The position numbers and the translations under genes are program-made. Positions 7,619 through 15,307 of a DNA stretch of 25,791 nucleotides are shown piece by piece (within the stretch, counting starts at the first letter, position 1; the number at the start of each line of letters is the position of its first letter). The notes under the pieces were generated by a model. The model did no database searches and had not been told where the DNA came from. It was given only the letters and a program-made list of their open reading frames with translations. The DNA comes from JABDJL01 sp047614505. GTDB taxonomy: Bacteria > Pseudomonadota > Gammaproteobacteria > Xanthomonadales > SZUA-36. The stretch lies in contig JBLHGQ010000029.1 of the NCBI GenBank assembly GCA_047614505.1, forward strand, positions 1-25,791, read 5' to 3'.

Positions 7619-9134
7619 ATTGACAACTTTCCAAGACGAGATAATCCCAGGAGACTCAAAACTCGTAGGCTGGTCAGCACTTATTCAAGCACTAAACATT
7701 CAGGCGCCTGTTCGACATCCAAGCTGCGCATCAGAAAAACACATTGGAGGCAGTGTGCGCGTAGAGGAGAAATGGCGAATATTTGACAAAAGGTATCAAC
7801 CTGGCAACCATTTTTCAGAACATCTTACTTTTGCTCTACGCCATGAAACCCTTGATCTATTAATATTGAAGCGAGTCTTTGACGCAGTTCCAAAGACCGC
7901 ATTAGAAGAGTTCATAAGGTCTACACCTGGGGGAACTCAGACTCGACGAGCTTGGTTCTTTTATGAGTTGTTGACGAAAAAGATGCTCGACATTGATGAC
8001 GCACCCAATATCACAGCCGTAGATGCACTAGATAAACGAGAATATTTCACTAGTAAGCCAAAAATTTCAAACCGTCACAAAGTTAGAGATAACTTGCTAG
8101 GAAATGGAGACTGGTGCCCGATCATACGTAGAACCGAACAACTCGAAACATTTACCGAGCTGAAACTGGCAGATCGAGCAGCAAAAATTGTTAGTGGATC
8201 GCAACAACATCTCGTGACCCGTGCCGCAAGCTTTTTGCTTTTGGCAGACAGTCGCGCAAGTTTTGAAATTGAAGGTGAGCGAGCACCTCGAAGCAGATTG
8301 GAACGCTGGGGAAAAGCAGTTCTGCAAGCGGGAAAGAACAAACTCACATTAGAAGAAATTATTCGCCTTCACAGTATTCTGATTAAAGACACCAGGTTTA
8401 TTTTCCCAGGTCTTCGTCCAGACGAAATCTTCCTGGGTGAACGAGATCATGTCGGTGACCCGCTACCAGAGTTTATCGGTGCACGCCCTCAGGATCTTGA
8501 GAGCCTGTGTACGGGAATGCTTGATGCCAACAAACGCATGAGAGAAGAAGAGCTCGACCCTGTCCTACAAGCAGCAGTGACAGCATTTGGCTTTGTTTAT
8601 ATCCACCCTTTTCAAGACGGCAACGGACGCGTACATCGTTGTTTAATCCACCACGTATTGGCGGAACGAAGGTTCACGCCTCCAGGTCTTGTGTTTCCAG
8701 TATCTTCAGTAATGTTTGATCAAATTGATACCTACCGTGAAACTCTACAGTCACACTCTTTACCGTTGATGGAATTCATCGATTGGCGCCCGACCAGTGA
8801 AAGGAACGTTGAAGTGCTAAATGACACAAGCGACCTTTACCGATTCTTCGACTGCACTCAAGCTGCGGAATACCTCTATAGCTGTGTGAAACGCACCGTT
8901 GAAGAAGACCTTCCGAAAGAGATCGATTACCTTCGCCGGCACGATGAAGCAATGTCCAGAGTCATGGAATTGGTCGAAATGCCAGATCGTCTATCGCAGA
9001 ACCTAATTTTGTTTATCCGTCAAAATAAAGGCAAATTGTCCAAAACAAAACGCGACAGGTCATTTTCTAGTCTTACGGAGGATGAGGTTTTACAAATCGA
9101 ATTTATCGTTCAAGAGAGTTTTGAAGGATTCTAA
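7599..9134 (+). CDS. Fic-domain protein (probable protein AMP-transferase)
   Basis: A 511-residue Fic/Doc-family protein. The complete active-site motif HPFQDGNGRVHR is at 336-347, with catalytic His336 and the anion-binding DGNGR loop. The flap region (DEIFLGERDH) precedes it at about 275-284. An inhibitory helix motif of the form S-x-x-x-E-G is at 221-226 (SFEIEG), upstream of the Fic core, so this is a class II enzyme expected to be self-inhibited. The N-terminal 200 residues contain RRAWFFYELL, common in long Fic proteins; the C-terminal 80 residues look helical and may be winged-helix-like. Fic enzymes usually transfer AMP from ATP to Ser/Thr/Tyr of target proteins; the target here is unknown. 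No antitoxin gene is adjacent. Base composition is more AT-rich than the neighbouring housekeeping genes, which hints at acquisition. Confidence 0.9.
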   Translation: MKLEIEKLTTFQDEIIPGDSKLVGWSALIQALNIQAPVRHPSCASEKHIGGSVRVEEKWRIFDKRYQPGNHFSEHLTFALRHETLDLLILKRVFDAVPKTALEEFIRSTPGGTQTRRAWFFYELLTKKMLDIDDAPNITAVDALDKREYFTSKPKISNRHKVRDNLLGNGDWCPIIRRTEQLETFTELKLADRAAKIVSGSQQHLVTRAASFLLLADSRASFEIEGERAPRSRLERWGKAVLQAGKNKLTLEEIIRLHSILIKDTRFIFPGLRPDEIFLGERDHVGDPLPEFIGARPQDLESLCTGMLDANKRMREEELDPVLQAAVTAFGFVYIHPFQDGNGRVHRCLIHHVLAERRFTPPGLVFPVSSVMFDQIDTYRETLQSHSLPLMEFIDWRPTSERNVEVLNDTSDLYRFFDCTQAAEYLYSCVKRTVEEDLPKEIDYLRRHDEAMSRVMELVEMPDRLSQNLILFIRQNKGKLSKTKRDRSFSSLTEDEVLQIEFIVQESFEGF

Positions 9135-9214
9135 AGCACTGTAAGTACGACTAATGAGTAATTTCATTTACTAAATACAAAGAATTATTCCCTATTCCAG
9201 ACAGGGCGCAATTT

Positions 9215-9781
9215 ATGACATTACTTCCGGTACATATTCTTGCCGGTCTGCTGGCGCTAATCTCAGGAGCCGTTGCTCTTTACGCTTTGAAGGGGGCCAA
9301 ACTACACCGCAAAAGCGGGATAATTTTTGTCTGCACGATGTTGTTTATGTCCTTCAGCGGCGCAGTGATGGCAGCTCTGAAACCTGAGCGGATCTCAGTG
9401 GTTACTGGTGCACTGACCTTTTATCTGGTGACGACCGCGCTGCTGACTGTCCGACACCCAGTCAAGAAGCTTCCGTGGATAGACGTCGGAGCGATGCTGT
9501 TTGCAGTGACCATTGGCTTTGTCAGTATTTACCTCAGCATCGGCGGCATGAATAGCGCCGATGGCAAGGTCGATGGGCTACCCTATGCTCATGTTTTTTT
9601 TGGCTGGTGCGCGTCAGGTTCATGGAACGCTACAACAGGGCATGACTCATGTAGGTACATTCAGCCAACAAGTCAAAAAGTGGGGTGTATTCGAAGATCT
9701 GGAAGTGTATGGTTTACTGAAATGCGAATGGGAACAGGCCGTAAGCGAAGTATAGTCTCTAAAAAGGAGGAATATTCTTGA
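9215..9781 (+). pseudogene. Truncated or frameshifted DUF2306-type membrane protein
   Basis: The first ~128 codons encode a small integral membrane protein with four hydrophobic segments at about 6-24, 36-56, 62-78 and 90-110. It resembles the DUF2306 group (MTLLPVHILAGLLALISGAV, then LHRKSG, then DGLPYA). AGGG at 9203-9206 precedes the ATG by 8 nt. After a run of eight T at 9594-9601 the frame turns into a Cys/Ser/Arg-rich tail with no membrane character, ending at the TGA at 9779-9781. The alternative frame from the same T-run to TAG at 9753-9755 reads as a plausible soluble tail (LAGARQVHGTLQQGMTH...VFEDLEVYGLL). The last membrane helices of the family are missing in both frames. A frameshift plus an internal deletion, joining the 3' end of another gene, would explain this. 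A sequencing error in the T-run could account for the frameshift but not the missing helices. Confidence 0.6.
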
Positions 9782-10317
9782 ATACCTATATCGCCCTTAT
9801 TCGCGGCATTAATGTCGGTGGTAGAAACTCTCTGCCGATGAAAGAGCTTGTAGCTATTTTTTATTCTCTGGGCTATGAAAATGTTCAGACCTATATTCAA
9901 AGCGGCAATATTGTTTTTCAAAGCCGGAATAAACTTACCTACAAAGCATCTGAATCCATTGGAAAGGCAATTCTGGAAATAAAGGGGTTTGAACCAAGTG
10001 TAATGATTGTGAGCGAAGATGGTTTGCGAAGCGCAATCGAAGGTAATCCCTTTCCAACCGATGAAGGAAAAGCTTTACATTTCTCATTTTTCGAATTGTA
10101 TCCTGAAGAAGCAGACGTGGAACGACTATCAGCCTTAAAAGCTGATTCGGAGGAATGGAAACTCGGTGAGTCGGCTTTCTACCTGCTGGCACCTGACGGC
10201 ATTGGACGATCAAAGCTTGCAGCAATAGCAGAAAAGGCACTTGGTGTCCCGGTAACCGGAAGAAACTGGAACACGGTTAATAAATTGGCAGAAATGATAA
10301 AAGGATTGTCACAATGA
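9778..10317 (+). CDS. DUF1697 family protein
   Basis: A 179-residue protein that opens with the family signature YIALIRGINVGGRN and has the expected LGYENVQTYIQSGNIVF segment at about 31-47; the length is normal for DUF1697. The biochemical role of this family is not established; it is widespread and cytosolic. The start is TTG at 9778, decided by a very strong ribosome binding site, AAGGAGG at 9764-9770, 7 nt upstream; no ATG fits the family N-terminus. Its TTG overlaps the stop of the preceding damaged frame. Its stop overlaps the ATG of the next gene (ATGA at 10314-10317), so it is translationally coupled to the SDR gene. Confidence 0.85.
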   Translation: MNTYIALIRGINVGGRNSLPMKELVAIFYSLGYENVQTYIQSGNIVFQSRNKLTYKASESIGKAILEIKGFEPSVMIVSEDGLRSAIEGNPFPTDEGKALHFSFFELYPEEADVERLSALKADSEEWKLGESAFYLLAPDGIGRSKLAAIAEKALGVPVTGRNWNTVNKLAEMIKGLSQ

Positions 10318-11087
10318 ACTCAATGTTAAATCGCGTGGCTTTGGTAACCGGTACCAGTTCAGGAATAGGCGAGGCCATCGTGTTCGAACTTCTCAATCGT
10401 GATTGGGACGTCATTGGTATTTCCAGACGAGCAGTCGATTTTGAGAATCCGCGTTATTCGCATCTGTGCATCGATCTCGCAGACGTGAAGCGTCTTGCAA
10501 TCGAGGTAGAAGAAAAGCTTTTACACGTCATTTCCAATCCTGACCTTGAACGTTTTGCCCTCATAAACAATGCAGCTGATGTTGGACTACTGGGAACTGT
10601 GGATCAAATTGATCCCACCGCTATGCTCAGAACCTACACGATCAATACGGCCGCTCCGATCTGGCTGATGGGCTGGCTGGTGCGCAATGGCAGAGACGAG
10701 TTGATCAAGAGAGTCGTCAATGTATCCACAGGGGCAGCAGTCAAAGCCTACGCGGGCTTCGGTGCCTACGGAAACACCAAAGCAGCGCTCAGAATGGCAG
10801 GCCAGGTGCTCGCTACCGAACTTGAATCATCTACTCGGCCAGGAATGGACACTTCAGTTTTGTCCTATGAGCCTGGTGTTGTGGATACCCAGATGCAAGA
10901 AACGGTTCGTTCCTCTTCGGTTGAAACCATGCCCATAGTTGGGTATTTCCAGCAATTGAATGAAAATGGTTTGTTGGTCGCTCCAGCAGGGCCGGCCAAA
11001 GAGATCGTGGATTACATCGAATCCGATGGCCACGAAGTATTCGAGGAACATCGCTTCAGCGGGGATTCCCTCAAGCAAACAGATTGA
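10314..11087 (+). CDS. Short-chain dehydrogenase/reductase (SDR), sepiapterin/benzil-reductase-like
   Basis: A 257-residue classical SDR oxidoreductase. The Rossmann-fold cofactor motif TGTSSGIG is at 12-19, with SRR at 37-39, a pattern that favours NADPH. NNA is at 85-87, and the catalytic set is Ser139 (VNVSTG), Tyr152 and Lys156 (YGNTK). The segment PGVVDTQMQ near residue 188 and the overall layout resemble the sepiapterin reductase/benzil reductase branch, but the substrate cannot be read from the sequence. It starts inside the DUF1697 stop (ATGA). Its own stop lies in a 10-bp inverted repeat at 11077-11110. Confidence 0.88.
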   Translation: MNSMLNRVALVTGTSSGIGEAIVFELLNRDWDVIGISRRAVDFENPRYSHLCIDLADVKRLAIEVEEKLLHVISNPDLERFALINNAADVGLLGTVDQIDPTAMLRTYTINTAAPIWLMGWLVRNGRDELIKRVVNVSTGAAVKAYAGFGAYGNTKAALRMAGQVLATELESSTRPGMDTSVLSYEPGVVDTQMQETVRSSSVETMPIVGYFQQLNENGLLVAPAGPAKEIVDYIESDGHEVFEEHRFSGDSLKQTD

Positions 11088-11110
11088 GGAACCTCTATAG
11101 CAATCTGTTT
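11077..11110 (+). terminator. Stem-loop at the end of the SDR gene (possible weak terminator)
   Basis: A perfect 10-bp inverted repeat, AAACAGATTG (11077-11086) and CAATCTGTTT (11101-11110), encloses a 14-nt loop. The SDR stop codon lies at the end of the left arm. The stem is AT-rich and only three T residues end it, so termination would be weak. An attenuator or mRNA-stability element between the SDR and PLP-enzyme genes is equally possible. Confidence 0.3.
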
Positions 11111-11171
11111 ATGTTCGGCGAGTGCTTGGAATTGTAGAATCACCTCATCAATTGACTGATCGGAGAACGTC

Positions 11172-12278
11172 TTGCCAAAACTTAGCACAGAATCATGGCT
11201 GGTCAAAGCTGGCCGACCTGAAGGGGAAGGATCACCTCTTAATGTTCCGATGGTGCCTGCTTCGAACTTTCTGAAGGGCGCCGGTGTTCAATACTCACGC
11301 GAAGATTCAACCCCAACCTGGAATGCGCTTGAAACCATTGTGGGTGGTCTGGAAGGCGGCGAGTCAGTTGCATTTTCATCTGGCATGGCGGCAGCCTCAG
11401 CGGTTTTTGAGCGCCTGGCATCCGGGTCGAGAATTGCCCTGGCTGATGATTGTTACCAGGGTGTTGTGAAATTGGCGACCCGGGGTGAAGCTCAGGGGCG
11501 TTGGACTGTCAGACGGGTTGGCGTCACGGATACCGCGGGCTGGCAAGAAGCTCTGCTCGACTGTGACCTTATCTGGTTGGAATCACCGTCAAACCCTTTG
11601 CTGGTTCTGGCGGATCTGAAAGCGATATGCGCTGCACCCAGAAAACCCGGTGCCGTTCTGGCAATCGATAACACAGTAGCCACACCTCTTAACCAGCAGC
11701 CTCTCTTGTTGGGTGCCGATGTGAGTATGCAATCGGGAACCAAATTCATCGGTGGGCATTCCGACCTGCTGATGGGCATCTTGAGTACAAATGACCCGGA
11801 ACTGGCATCTGAATTTCGCGCCGCCAGGCTTCTTCATGGGGCAACTCCGGGTGTCATGGAGGCTTTCCTGGCCACTCGGGGAATTCGCACCCTTGCCATC
11901 AGGTTGGAACGGGCTGAGCAAAATGCGATGGTACTTGCACATTTTCTTGCTCAGCATGCAGCACTCGAAAATATCCGCTATCCGGGACTGGAGCAGCACC
12001 CCCAACACCAACTGGCAAAACAGCAAATGAAAGGCTTTGGATCAATCATATCCTTTGATGTGAAGGCAGGAGCAACCGCTGCTGATCTGTTATGCGATAG
12101 CACCAATCTGATCAGTCACGCAACGAGCCTGGGTTCTGTTGAGTCGACCATGGAACGGCGCAGCGCTCAACTGGGTCAAGAGCACCTGGCACCCGGGTTG
12201 ATACGTTTAAGCGTTGGTATTGAATCAGCCGCAGAACTTGAGGCAGATCTCGATCAGGCTCTTTCTGCCAGTTGTTGA
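11172..12278 (+). CDS. Cys/Met-metabolism PLP-dependent enzyme (cystathionine gamma-synthase/lyase-like)
   Basis: A 368-residue fold-type I PLP enzyme of the trans-sulfuration family. The PLP-binding lysine is Lys191 in SGTKFIGGHSD. Upstream are SSGMAA at 69-74 (phosphate-binding), DDCYQG at 92-97 (ring-stacking Tyr95), Asp166 in IDNTVATPL (pyridine nitrogen) and the YSR motif at 41-43. Family members interconvert cysteine, homocysteine and methionine precursors by beta- or gamma-elimination or replacement; which reaction applies here is not resolved. It is slightly shorter than typical members. The start is TTG at 11172: GGAG at 11162-11165 is 6 nt upstream, a stop lies in frame at 11157, and no nearby ATG exists. 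The sulfotransferase begins 3 nt after its stop. Confidence 0.87.
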   Translation: MPKLSTESWLVKAGRPEGEGSPLNVPMVPASNFLKGAGVQYSREDSTPTWNALETIVGGLEGGESVAFSSGMAAASAVFERLASGSRIALADDCYQGVVKLATRGEAQGRWTVRRVGVTDTAGWQEALLDCDLIWLESPSNPLLVLADLKAICAAPRKPGAVLAIDNTVATPLNQQPLLLGADVSMQSGTKFIGGHSDLLMGILSTNDPELASEFRAARLLHGATPGVMEAFLATRGIRTLAIRLERAEQNAMVLAHFLAQHAALENIRYPGLEQHPQHQLAKQQMKGFGSIISFDVKAGATAADLLCDSTNLISHATSLGSVESTMERRSAQLGQEHLAPGLIRLSVGIESAAELEADLDQALSASC

Positions 12279-12281
12279 AGG

Positions 12282-13244
12282 GTGCAAAACAAACCTCCCA
12301 GACTGAATGATCCGCGATTTCAACTCGCCGATGGCAGGACCCGGCCTGACTTTCTGTTTATCGGAGGTGCAAAATGTGGCAGCACTTCTTTTGCCGTATA
12401 TCTTGGTGTTCATCCGCAGGTCATTTATCACGGACCCAAGGAGCCCAATTTTTGGTCCTGGGCCAAATACCCGAAAAAATATCAGGATTTTTTTGTTAAC
12501 GAGTCCCCACTCGTACAACCGGGGCCCATTGATCAAATCAGCGGTGAGTTTTCCACCTCCTACCTGCTTCACCCCCTCTCTGCGAGAAGGGTTCATGACG
12601 CACTGCCTGGGGCGAAAATTATAATGATGTTGCGCAATCCGGTAGATCGCGCCTATTCTCATTTCATCATGTCGAAAAGGGCCGGCCTTGAGCGAGACTG
12701 TAGTTTTGAGGAGATTGTAGAGCGTGAAATCGATGAACTACCCGCCCTAATCGAATCGCATCAACGTTGCTTCTCAGACCCAAAAGGAAGAATTGAATTG
12801 TGTATGAGCGGTCTTGATGGATCTGCAATTCAGATTGCGAGTCACCAGCATAGGAGCAAGCTCAAGGCCCTGACAAGTGAAAAGGAATTACGTGATTTCT
12901 ATTTCCAAAGCTACGTTTTCAGATCGCTCTATGTTGAACAGCTTAGACGATGGGTGACGCTTTTCCCTGCCGACCAGTTACTGATCATGCAGTCCGAGCG
13001 GTTTTTTGATGAACCAGCAATACATATGGCAAAGGCATGTGAATTTTTTGGCCTTGAAAAGTTTGATTTCGCAGCAAGTGCGAAATTACAGAAAAGTTGG
13101 GGCGGAGGCGCAAGTAACGCGTGGAAGAAGTCAGGCAATTATTCAAAAATGAATGACAGGACCCGGAGTTTGCTTGAAAATTTTTTCCGGCCGTGGAATG
13201 TAGAACTTTCGAAACTGTGCGGGATAGGATTCGACTGGGAATAA
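12282..13244 (+). CDS. Sulfotransferase domain protein (PAPS-dependent)
   Basis: A 320-residue sulfotransferase. The 5'-phosphosulfate-binding loop is GGAKCGSTSF at 28-37, with the catalytic-type Lys31. The 3'-phosphate-binding motif is RNPVDRAYSHF at 118-128 (Arg118, Ser126). Such enzymes move sulfate from PAPS to a hydroxyl or amine on a carbohydrate, lipid or small molecule; the overall pattern resembles the NDST/heparan-type branch used by bacteria on glycans, but the acceptor is unknown. No signal peptide is seen, so it is cytosolic. The start is GTG at 12282, the only start codon after an in-frame stop at 12276. Translation probably continues from the upstream PLP gene by reinitiation, as the only purine-rich stretch abuts the start. 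It ends at a repeat cluster shared with rpoD's 3' flank. Confidence 0.87.
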   Translation: MQNKPPRLNDPRFQLADGRTRPDFLFIGGAKCGSTSFAVYLGVHPQVIYHGPKEPNFWSWAKYPKKYQDFFVNESPLVQPGPIDQISGEFSTSYLLHPLSARRVHDALPGAKIIMMLRNPVDRAYSHFIMSKRAGLERDCSFEEIVEREIDELPALIESHQRCFSDPKGRIELCMSGLDGSAIQIASHQHRSKLKALTSEKELRDFYFQSYVFRSLYVEQLRRWVTLFPADQLLIMQSERFFDEPAIHMAKACEFFGLEKFDFAASAKLQKSWGGGASNAWKKSGNYSKMNDRTRSLLENFFRPWNVELSKLCGIGFDWE

Positions 13245-13247
13245 ATT

Positions 13248-13355
13248 AAAAATGGGGTTAAGAATGGGGTCAGAGTCAAGTGCCAGAGTCAATTAAAAAT
13301 GGGGTCAGAGTCAAGTGCCAGAGTAATTGACTCTGGCACTTGACTCTGACCCCAT
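13248..13355. repeat. Cluster of a ~35-bp repeat: partial and two direct copies plus one inverted
   Basis: The unit carries GGGGTCAGAGTCAA followed by GTGCCAGAGT. Direct copies start at 13264 and 13299 (35-bp period), the inverted copy is 13330-13355, and a degenerate partial copy (TTAAAAATGGGGTTA) lies at 13246-13260. The unit itself holds an internal 9-bp direct repeat, CAGAGTCAA, 13 bp apart. Very similar GGGGTCAGAGTC repeats are, to my knowledge, dispersed in other gammaproteobacterial genomes, sometimes beside REP-associated IS200-like transposases; no transposase gene is present here. Confidence 0.8.
13295..13355 (-). terminator. Intrinsic terminator of the rpoD operon built from the repeat
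   Basis: Bases 13299-13324 and 13330-13355 are perfectly complementary (26 bp) around a 5-nt loop. On the minus strand, 13 nt after the rpoD stop, the hairpin is followed by TTTTT (13299-13295), which makes a rho-independent terminator for rpoD. On the plus strand no T-run follows, so for the sulfotransferase transcript it would act only as a stabilising 3' hairpin or weak terminator. Confidence 0.75.
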
Positions 13356-13367
13356 AACTCTAAATTC

Positions 13368-15227
13368 TTATTCTAGGTCAAGGAAGCTACGAAGTTGTTC
13401 CGAACGAGTCGGGTGACGCAACTTACGCAAAGCCTTAGCTTCGATCTGACGAATACGCTCACGTGTAACATCAAACTGTTTGCCTACTTCTTCCAAGGTA
13501 TGATCGGTATTCATATCGATACCAAAACGCATCCGCAATACCTTGGCTTCGCGTGGTGTTAAACCGCTTAAAACGTCCTGTACAGTGCTGGTTAAACCGG
13601 TTCCGGTAGCAGATTCAACCGGCGATGCAACATTGGCGTCCTCAATAAAATCACCCAGATGAGAATCTTCATCGTCACCAATAGGTGTTTCCATGGAAAT
13701 GGGTTCTTTTGCAATCTTCAGTACTTTGCGAACCTTGTCTTCTGGCATTTCCATGCGCTCCGCCAGTTCTTCCGGATTGGGTTCGCGACCCATTTCTTGC
13801 AGCATCTGGCGCGAAATCCGGTTCAACTTGTTAATAGTCTCGATCATGTGCACCGGAATTCTGATGGTGCGGGCCTGGTCAGCAATTGAACGGGTAATGG
13901 CCTGACGAATCCACCAGGTTGCGTAAGTTGAGAATTTATAGCCACGTCGATACTCAAATTTATCAACTGCCTTCATTAAGCCAATATTGCCTTCCTGTAT
14001 GAGGTCGAGGAACTGTAAGCCACGGTTAGTGTATTTTTTAGCAATTGAAATAACGAGCCTCAGGTTGGCTTCGACCATTTCCTTCTTGGCCCTGCGTGCC
14101 TTGGCTTCACCAACTGACATCTTACGATTGATGTCCTTAAGTTCAGCAATGGTGATTCTCGTTTCACCTTCCAGCCGCAGTAACTTTTCCTGTATCAGCT
14201 TAATGTCCGGGGCAACCTGCGTCAGAGCCGGCACCCATTTTTGAGTTCCCTTAAGTAGAGGATTTAACCACTTCAGGTCTGCTTCGCTTCCACTGTAACT
14301 CGTGATGAAAGTACGCTTAGGCATTTTCGACTGTCGAACGGCCAATTGCAGAATCATACGTTCAAGATCACGTTGCTGTGACACCGTATAACGCAGCCGG
14401 TCGATCAAGTGATCTACCATTTTGGGCGGCATCTTCAGATGCATGAACATTTCCGCCATCTCGGCTCTAATCTTGTCGGCACGGGGATAGTTTGGCCCGT
14501 GTTTGTCATTCAGTTTTACGAAGCGGGCATTTAGTTTGCCCATCTTGGTGAAGAACTCGACAACTTCTTCCGGATCCGGTCCCTGTGGGCCTGGATCCTC
14601 TTCTTCCTCTTCATCATCGTCGCTGTCAGAATCGTCACCTTCAGCCTTTTTCTTTTCTTCTTCGGCTTTATCCGTTGGCTTTTTTGCCACGGGGATCGGC
14701 ATTTCCGGAGCATGGGGGTCAATGAAATCGGCCATGAGTTCTGCCAGGCGTTGTTTACCTTCCTGGAACCGGATGAAGCCAGCCAGTAATATCGCAAACG
14801 TTCCCGGAAAGCGCGCAAGCGATTGGTGAACCTGTTTGAGACCAGCCTCAATCCGTTTTGCGATGACAATTTCACCTTCGCGGGTCAACAGCTCTACGGT
14901 ACCCATTTCACGCATATACATGCGAACCGGGTCAGTGGTGCGACCGATCTCGGTTTCAACTGCCGCCAGCGCTGCAGCGGCTTCTTCAGCGGCCGCATCG
15001 TCTTCATCGGCAGATGCCGAATCATTCAAAATCAGAGTGTCGGCATCCGGCGCTTTTTCATGCACCGATATACCCATATCATTAATCATGTTAATGATGT
15101 CTTCGATCTGCTCAGGATCTACGATGTCATCAGGCAAATGGTCATTGACCTGTGCATAGGTCAGAAAACCCTGTTCCTTGCCCTGAGTGATGAGTTGTTT
15201 TAATTGAGATTGTTGGTTTTGATTCAT
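13368..15227 (-). CDS. rpoD: RNA polymerase primary sigma factor (sigma-70)
   Basis: A 619-residue RpoD, close to the E. coli length. Region 1.1 occupies about residues 1-80 (QLKQLITQGKEQGFLTYAQV). Region 1.2 begins at TDPVRMYMREMG (98-109). A non-conserved region has a very acidic, Lys-flanked stretch at 185-222 (DDSDSDDDEEEEED). Region 2 has YKFSTYATWWIRQAI, which reads and melts the -10 element. Region 3 has RIPVHMIETINKLNR. Region 4 has the helix-turn-helix LEEVGKQFDVTRERIRQIEAK that reads the -35. It directs core RNA polymerase to housekeeping promoters. It is the last gene of rpsU-yqeY-dnaG-rpoD, 80 nt after dnaG; no strong ribosome binding site precedes the ATG at 15227. Confidence 0.98.
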   Translation of the reverse strand: MNQNQQSQLKQLITQGKEQGFLTYAQVNDHLPDDIVDPEQIEDIINMINDMGISVHEKAPDADTLILNDSASADEDDAAAEEAAAALAAVETEIGRTTDPVRMYMREMGTVELLTREGEIVIAKRIEAGLKQVHQSLARFPGTFAILLAGFIRFQEGKQRLAELMADFIDPHAPEMPIPVAKKPTDKAEEEKKKAEGDDSDSDDDEEEEEDPGPQGPDPEEVVEFFTKMGKLNARFVKLNDKHGPNYPRADKIRAEMAEMFMHLKMPPKMVDHLIDRLRYTVSQQRDLERMILQLAVRQSKMPKRTFITSYSGSEADLKWLNPLLKGTQKWVPALTQVAPDIKLIQEKLLRLEGETRITIAELKDINRKMSVGEAKARRAKKEMVEANLRLVISIAKKYTNRGLQFLDLIQEGNIGLMKAVDKFEYRRGYKFSTYATWWIRQAITRSIADQARTIRIPVHMIETINKLNRISRQMLQEMGREPNPEELAERMEMPEDKVRKVLKIAKEPISMETPIGDDEDSHLGDFIEDANVASPVESATGTGLTSTVQDVLSGLTPREAKVLRMRFGIDMNTDHTLEEVGKQFDVTRERIRQIEAKALRKLRHPTRSEQLRSFLDLE

Positions 15228-15307
15228 CTGTTTTTCGCTATGTCACAGGCTAATAATAGTTCAAGAAATCCATCCCGGCGACCTTAAGTCTCCAGAATAT
15301 GGCTTAT

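Noticed and set aside
7459..7680. 73-codon open frame on the minus strand over the fic leader and start
   Set aside because: It runs antisense through the AT-rich leader and the motif array, shows no domain, and no ribosome binding site stands out; AT-rich sequence explains it.
11012..11206. 64-codon minus-strand frame across the SDR/PLP-enzyme gap
   Set aside because: It overlaps the ends of two well-supported genes and the 11077-11110 stem-loop, with no homology seen.
13248..13355. CRISPR array
   Set aside because: Only two direct copies in tandem with almost no spacer between them, plus an inverted copy; no cas gene is nearby.
14503..14829. 108-codon plus-strand Ser-rich frame inside rpoD
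   Set aside because: Its serine run is the complement of the acidic GAA/GAT codons of RpoD's non-conserved region.
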